A stretch of DNA of 64,000 bases from Rhabdophis nuchalis (taxonomy: Eukaryota; Chordata; Lepidosauria; Squamata; Natricidae), in contig CM077644.1 in assembly GCA_039707465.1 (NCBI GenBank), forward strand, positions 145,757,462-145,821,461, written 5' to 3'. Numbering within the stretch: position 1 is the stretch's first letter; each line of letters opens with the position of its first letter. The notes below the pieces were generated by a model. It was not told the origin of the DNA. It did no database searches and saw only the letters and a program-made list of their open reading frames with translations. A program made the position numbers and the translations under genes. Below, one piece after another: positions 58,372-64,000 of the stretch.

Positions 58372-59090
58372 AATTTTTTTTAACATTTATTTTATTTTAT
58401 TTTAATTCGAACATCATGTTCCATTAAGCAGTGTGTCGTCTGAGTACATATATAATTTGTGCAAATATTTTATACAATAACAATTACAAATTACAGCCAT
58501 ATTTATTATTTTATCTATTCTTAATACTAATGCTAATATATACCATACCTAATGCTATAACAATCCTCTTCTTAACTTATTTAACTTTGTTAAAACATTT
58601 CCTCTATTTCACTCTTTTGCTTTTTTCCACTTTTCATATTTATTCTCTAACCATTGATAAAATAATTCCCATATATCATAATAATCAGACTGTTCCTTCT
58701 CTTTAATTTCAAGTGTTAACCTATTCATTTCTGCACATTCTAATATTTTCCTAATCACATTCTTATGCATAGGGATATATTCATTTTTCCAATTTTATGC
58801 AAATACAATCCTAGCTGCAGTTATTACATTAATTATCAAATATACATTTTCTTTACTATAAGTTTCTGCTAAAATCCCCAACAAAAATAATTCAGGTTTC
58901 AGATGAATAAGCTGCTGTATCATCTCCTCCAACAATGTAAATACTTTTATCCAATATTTTTTGGCTTTTACGCATGTCCACCACATATGATGATACGACC
59001 CTGGTGTCTGGTAACATTTCCAACATTTTGCTGATTTATCTTTAAACATCTTTGCCAACCTTGCTGGTGGAAAATGGTAGAAAATTAAAG
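58372..59090 (-). mobile_element. L1 LINE, 3' end of ORF2 with 3' UTR
   Basis: The minus frame (59090 to 58795) reads PARLAKMF, then KCWKCYQTPGSYHHMWWTC, then KYWIKVF and ELFLLGI: the cysteine-rich C-terminus of L1 ORF2. An AT-rich 3' UTR follows and ends in a short A-run (58373-58380). 5' truncation is at about 59090. Confidence 0.8.
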
Positions 59091-59199
59091 GCAGGCAGTC
59101 AGGCAGACTGATTAGATAGGATTCAGAAATCCTCAGGACCCAGCTGATCAAAAGTCACTGCTGCCATTCTGTTTCCCTCTTTGTAGAACACTTCTCATA

Positions 59200-59570
59200 C
59201 AGGTAGTCCTCAACTTACAACTATTTGTTTAGTGACCATTAGAAGTTACAACGACACCAAAAAAGGAACTTGCAACCATTTTTTACATTTATGACCATTG
59301 CACCATCCCTGTGGTCATGTGATCAAAATTCAGACCCTTGGCAATGGATTCATATTTATGACAGTTGCAGTGTCCTGGAGTTATGTGATCCCCTTTTTGT
59401 GACCTTCTGACAAACAAAGTCAATGGGGAATTCAGATTCACTTAACAACCATGCTACTATCTCAACTACTGCAATGATTCACTTAGAAAGATTGTAAAAT
59501 GGGGCAAAATTCTCTTAACAACTATCTCACATAGCAACAGAAACTGTGGTCAGAAGTCAAGGACTGTCTG
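59200..59570. mobile_element. TIR element, AGTCCT family, copy 3
   Basis: CAGGTAGTCCTCAACTTACA at one end and GTCAAGGACTGTCTG at the other. The body is inverted relative to 27570-27945. Confidence 0.75.
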
Positions 59571-59714
59571 TAGTTCCAGCAAAATGTTTCGCATATTTAT
59601 ATGTAACTAGCTATACCCGGCCACGCGTTGCTGTGGCCCAGTCTGGTTAAATGGCCAACCAATCTGTGTGTAGGTCTACACCTGCACACCTGCACACATA
59701 CACACAACCACCAT

Positions 59715-60255
59715 ATAACCCCCAACCTACCTACCTACTGTATTTCTCTCTCTCTCTCTATCCCTCTACCTACCTACCTACCGTATTTCACCCTTTCTAT
59801 CTATCCCTCTACCTACCTACCTACTGTATTTTTTCCTTTCTCCCTCTATTTACTTACCTACCTACTGTATTTCTCCCTCTCTATCCCTCTACCTACCTAC
59901 CTACTGTATTTCTCGCTATCTATCTATACACCTACCTACCTACCTACCTACTGTATTTCTCCCTATCTATACACCTACCTACCTACCTACCTACCTACCT
60001 ACCTACGGTATTTCTCCTTCTCTGTCTATCCCTCTACTTACCTACCTACTGTATTTCTCCCTATCTATACACCTACCTACCTACCTACCTACCTACGGTA
60101 TTTCTCCTTCTCTGTCTATCCCTCTACTTACCTACCTACTGTATTTTTTCCTTTCTCCCTCTACCTACCTACCTACCTACCTACCTACCTACCTACCTAC
60201 CTACCTACCTACTGTATTTCTCCCTCTCTATCTGTCCCTCTACCTACCTACCTAC
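59715..60255. repeat. (CTAC)n higher-order array, part 1
   Basis: About eleven CTAC blocks of 3-14 units, each followed by a 25-35 bp CT-rich spacer beginning TGTATTT or GGTATTT. A pair of spacer-block units repeats almost exactly (60006-60060 and 60096-60150). Confidence 0.95.
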
Positions 60256-61089
60256 TTTGTTTGTTTGTTTATTACATTTATATCCCGCCCTTCTCCACAG
60301 AGGACCCAGGGTGGCGCACAGGAAATTTAAAAAGATATACAAAATAGAACATGAATAAATAATTTAAAATATATATTAAATAATCCCAATCCTATGCTAA
60401 AACCAATTATTTGAAACCCAATTTAAAACTTTTCTAAAAGTCCCCATGGGAGGTTAGGCTAGGCCGGCTTGATGAAAAAAGTATGTCTTTAGACATTGGC
60501 GGAAGAGGCGGAGGTCGGTGATGGTCCGGAGTTCAGGGGGTAGGTCGTTCCAAAGGGCAGGGCCCGCCACAGAGAAGGCTCTTCCCCTGGGTGTCGCCAG
60601 TCGGCATTGTCCGGCCGACAGCACCCTGAGAAGGCCCTCTCTGTGGGAGCGTATCGGTCTAAGGGATGTATGGGGCAGGAGACGGTCTCGCATATAACTA
60701 GGCCCCGAGCCATGGAGCGCTTTAAAGATGGTCGTCAAAACCTTGAAGCGCACCCGAAAGACCACAGGAAGCCAATGCAGCTCGCGCAGGATTGATGTTA
60801 TATGGGAGCTTCTGGTGGCTCCCGTAATTACCCACGCGGCTGCGTTTTGGACTAGCTGTAGCTTTCGAGTGCACCTCAAGGGAAGCCCCATGTAGAGAGC
60901 ATTACAGTAGTCGAGACGGGACGTCACGAGAGCTTGAGTGACTGTGCGAAGGGCAGCCCGGTCCAGTAAGGGGTGCAATTGGTGCATCAGGCGTACCTGA
61001 TGAAACGCCCCCCTGGCCACGGCCGCCACATGGTCCTCCAAGGACAGCCGGGAATCCAGGAGGACACCCAAATTGCGCGCCCTCTCCAC
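60256..61089 (-). mobile_element. L2 LINE copy 4, C-terminal part
   Basis: Minus frame open for 211 codons (60454-61089): RNLGVLLDSRLSLEDHV, ALVTSRLDYCNALYMGLP, LRELHWLPVVFRVRFKVL, ending FFHQAGLA. 3' UTR of the same subtype as copies 1 and 5. No stops. Confidence 0.9.
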
Positions 61090-61295
61090 GAGAAATACAA
61101 AACTGCATTTCTCCCTCTCTATCTATCCCTCTACCCACCTACCTACCTACTGTATTTCTTCCTTTCCCCCTCTACCTACCTACCTACCTACCTACTGTAT
61201 TTCTCCCTCTCTATCTATCCCTTCACCTACCTACCTACTGTATTTCTGCCTATCTATCTATCCCCCTACCTACCTACCTACCTACCTACTGTATT

Positions 61296-61359
<64 letters not shown>

Positions 61360-61486
61360 CCTACCTACCTACCTACCTACCTACCTATCTACCTTATTTC
61401 TCCCTCTCTATCTATGCCTCTATCTACCTACCTACTGTATTTCTCCCTCTCTATCTATTCCCCTATCTACTGTACCTACCTACTGT
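61090..61486. repeat. (CTAC)n/(TCTA)n higher-order array, part 2
   Basis: Continues the CTAC-plus-spacer pattern. One block (about 61289-61359) has switched to about 17 TCTA units. Confidence 0.95.
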
Positions 61487-61834
61487 AATACAATAATACA
61501 ATAGCAGAGTTGGAAGGGACCTTGGAGGTCATCTAGTCCAACTCCCTGCCTAGGCAGGAAGCCCTATACCATTTCAGGCAAATGGCTATCCAACATCTTC
61601 TTAAAGACTTGCAGTGTTGGGGCATTCACAACTTCTGGAGACAAGCTGTTCCACTGGTTAATTGTTCTAACTGTCAGGAAATTCTTCCTCAGTTCTAAGT
61701 TGCTTCTCTCCTTGATTAGTTTCCACCCATTGCTTCTTGTTCTGCCCTCAGGTGCTTTGGAGAATAGCTTGACTTCCTCTTCTTTGTGGCAACCCCTGAG
61801 ATATTGGAAGGCTGCTATCATGTCTCCCCTAGTC
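61487..61834 (-). mobile_element. CR1 3' fragment inside Helitron-like copy B
   Basis: Antisense CR1 tail TAATACAATAATACAATAG, then 3' UTR and C-terminal coding region up to GTRGDMIAAFQYLRGCHKEE-type codons. Corresponds to the CR1 pieces in copy A but extends further 5'. Confidence 0.88.
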
Positions 61835-62014
61835 CCCCCCCCTCTCTCTCTCTCTCTCTCTTTATGGGCCACCTGGGAGTTTGCTTTCTCAGTGCCTTCT
61901 TTTGGCCCTAAGAGGTCCTTGGGAACATTGTGTGAAAATTTGAAGTAAATCGGTGCAGTAGTTTTTGAGATTAGCGGCTTCGTACAAACTATTTTACATT
62001 TTTATTTATATAGA

Positions 62015-62211
62015 TGAGTTTTCAGGTAATGCTACTTTCCCTCACTGGATGCCCTCTAGTGGGGATGTTTAGGTCCCAGGGCATCAAAAGCCAACCTCAA
62101 GGCTTTGTTAGCTGGACGAAATATCTTAAAATTTGACTCTTTTGTTGTTGAAGCAGTTGTTTTCTTTATCTTTAGATTTAACTCTATAAAAGAATTCCAG
62201 GGCAATGAAAA
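62015..62211. other. No recognised feature
   Basis: Short AT-rich spacer. Confidence 0.4.
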
Positions 62212-62400
62212 CCACAACGGTTATAAAACAACAGTCTGTCCCAAAGGTGCATTTTCAAGAGGCAACTGGTCTTTCTGGTTTCAGAGCTGAAGAAGCTTCT
62301 TGGATGAAAAGTGGAACATCTTCCAAGAAAAACCAGAAAGTCCAGTTGCCGCTTGAAAAAGCACCTTTGGGACAACCATGACCTGGATGACTGAGAATCT
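62212..62400 (+). mobile_element. Penelope-like 3' end with terminal hairpin
   Basis: GAAGAAGCTTCTTGGATG, then GAAAAAGCACCTTTGGGAC and ACCATGACCTGGATGACTGA. About 45 bp at 62231-62281 return inverted at 62331-62374. Confidence 0.65.
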
Positions 62401-62484
62401 CCATAGACATAAAGCAACAGTATTCTACTGCAATTTGTTATCAATAGAACTTTGAAGCTTTGGTGCTGCTAGTGAATATATAGG

Positions 62485-62838
62485 TATAGGTAAAGGTTCC
62501 CCTGCACATACGTGCTAGTTGTTTCTGGCTCTAGGGAGTGGTGCTCATCTCCATTTCAAAGCTGAAGAGCCAGCACTGTCCAAAGATGTCTCCATGGTCA
62601 TGTGGCCAGCATGACTCAATGCCGAAGGCACATGGAGCACTGTTACCTTCCCACAAAAGGTGGTTCCTATTTTTCTACTTGCATTTATTATGTACTTTCG
62701 AACTGTTAGGTTGGCAGAAGCTGGGACAAGTAACGGGAGCTCACTCGGTTATGCGGTGCTAGGGATTTGAACCGCTGAACTGCCAACCTTTTGATCAACA
62801 AGCTCAGCATCTTAGCCACTGAGCCACCACATCCCTAG
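62485..62838 (-). mobile_element. Squamate tRNA-derived SINE with BovB-like tail, full-length
   Basis: Reverse orientation of 57366-57695: tail GGTAAAGGTTCCCCTGCAC, body TGTCTCCATGGTCATG, head GGATTTGAACCGC and TTAGCCACTGAGCCACC. Confidence 0.88.
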
Positions 62839-62971
62839 TGAATATATAGATCCATTTCACTGTTTTCCCCCCTTCCTAATGTTTTTCCTACAAGTGCAAG
62901 GTCCACTATTTTTCAGATTGTTTGCAATGAGAGCTGACTGACCAATTTGTCATTTGAATGTAATGTCATGA

Positions 62972-63092
62972 ACTGAGAGAGCGTGGCTAGCCCAAAGTCA
63001 CCCAGCCAGCTTTCATGCCTAAAGTGGGATTAAAACTCACAGTTTTTTGTCTTCTAACCTTCTCATCACTACACCAAACTGGCTCTTGTATT
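62972..63092 (-). mobile_element. tRNA-derived SINE, second family
   Basis: AGCCCAAAGTCACCCAGCC, GGGATTAAAACTCACAG and CATCACTACACCAAACTGGC; the best preserved copy of this family here. Confidence 0.7.
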
Positions 63093-64000
63093 TAACCATT
63101 TCTATCTAAGAATTACTCATAGTCAGTTTCCCCATCCTGGTGCCGTGTAGGAGCATTAAGCTTCTTGTAATTTTAGAGAGGAGAGGTGGGTAGGGTTGAA
63201 TCTCAGAATAAAGCCTTTGTATTTGAAGCTTCTTTCCACCACTAACAGAATCTGCAGTAATACTTTTAATGTAGTTGTAAGGTGACTGTAGGAAACCTAG
63301 ATTCAAACTACTGCTTGGCTAGTAGTAACCACAAAAATGTGGTTTATATGATATATAGTACTTTCAATTTAAGAACAGATTCTTACAATAGCATTCATGC
63401 ATTGCATCGTTTCTGAAGTTCAGAGAAATGTATTTTGAATATATTCATTATGCTTTTGAATGTACATTTTGATGAACTAAATTCAGAATTCTTTTTTTTT
63501 AAATAGTAAAGAGAATAGTCTTAAATGCAGTATCTATGAATGATCACACTTTGAAGTCTATGAAGTGGTCAAGCCACTTTGGCACTGCAATGCTTAGACT
63601 CCACCTAACTGATCTCTGAAACTCTGAAATGGATAACTGTGCCCAGATTTAACTCTAGCTAAAAACCATTGTTTCAACTGAAAAGGAAAGTCCTGATTTA
63701 TACATGCAAAGAAACCATAATGGGAGCCATTTCTAATTCAAATTTTGGGCAATATTCATTAGAATGCTCAATGGATGAAGGTGCAAGGAGTGAATGAAAG
63801 AAACAAGAGCAAATGTATGAAAACCACAGCAAAGTCAGGAGCCACCACAAGAGACAAGAGTAAACTGTGTTTGCAAAAGACTTACCGGTAAGTCCCAACC
63901 CACAATGCTTTTCACTTTGTTTAAGTTGACTGTATTATGTATGTGCAACCAGCTTGCAAACCACCGAGAAGTTTATGGGGCAACAGTGCTACCAAGAATA
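63093..64000. other. No recognised feature to window end
   Basis: AT-rich. A short minus frame (63698-63898) shows no family resemblance. Confidence 0.4.

Larger units (their letters stand above)
59607..62014 (-). mobile_element. Helitron-like element, family 1, copy B (both ends, L2 inside)
   Basis: On the minus strand the 5' end is A|TCTATATAAATAAAAATG (62014) and the 3' end is hairpin (59619-59638), spacer, CTAG (59607-59610), then T, exactly as in copy A. The order from the 5' end is: terminal block, one 80-bp-type unit (about 61860-61930), CR1 3' fragment (61487-61834), tetranucleotide higher-order array, 3' end. Non-autonomous. L2 copy 4 later inserted in the array. Confidence 0.8.

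Noticed and set aside
59628..60358. Long open frames of about 235 codons rich in Tyr, Leu, Pro, Thr
   Set aside because: They are translations of the CTAC/CT array, open only because the repeat lacks stops.

Overview
The window looks like intergenic or intronic DNA of a squamate reptile, most likely a snake. The evidence is the mix of repeats: CR1 LINEs with ATTGT/ATTCT-type tails, L2 LINEs, Penelope-like elements, a tRNA-derived SINE with a BovB-like tail, many short hAT elements with 8-bp target duplications, and abundant microsatellites. No intact multi-exon gene is visible. Two host-gene sequences are recognisable, both contiguous on the minus strand: a calmodulin retrocopy (3819-4244, with GC-rich 5' UTR to about 4357) and a 5'-truncated DCTPP1-like copy (6388-6756). 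The DCTPP1 symbol rests on my recognition of the protein. Neither was database-checked.

Layout. 0-7 kb: fragments of an R4/Dong-like LINE (one interrupted by a CR1-tailed SINE), an old L2 joined to the calmodulin copy, the DCTPP1 copy and a palindromic hAT element. 7-13 kb: mostly unrecognised sequence, then a LINE interrupted by an LTR with its polypurine tract, a Helitron-like element and a decayed Ty3/Gypsy gag. 13-23 kb: three L2 copies, hAT elements, and a solo LTR nested in a hAT; the best L2 (20680-22667, 514-codon frame) sits inside another LINE. 23-31 kb: SINE-in-SINE, TIR elements and hAT elements. 31-33.4 kb: a Penelope-like 3' end and a truncated Helitron with CTAC arrays and an 80-bp minisatellite. 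33-47 kb: sparse, with a 1-kb solo LTR inside a TIR element, hAT elements and microsatellites. 47-51.4 kb: a complete Helitron-like element carrying CR1 pieces and TAGG arrays, inverted Penelope-like arms around a CR1 RT fragment, and an L2 split by a solo LTR. 51-59 kb: nested hATs, L2, SINEs, L1. 59.6-62 kb: a second complete Helitron-like element with a tetranucleotide higher-order array, itself hit by an L2. 62-64 kb: Penelope-like hairpin, SINEs, unique sequence.

How the pieces relate. This is a layered retrotransposon and transposon landscape, and insertion order can be read from interrupted reading frames and target duplications. The most interesting points are the calmodulin/L2 junction, the Helitron-like elements that carry CR1 fragments and CTAC/TAGG arrays, and the shared centre of the hAT target duplications. 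All assignments come from reading the sequence and family knowledge; no alignment was run.
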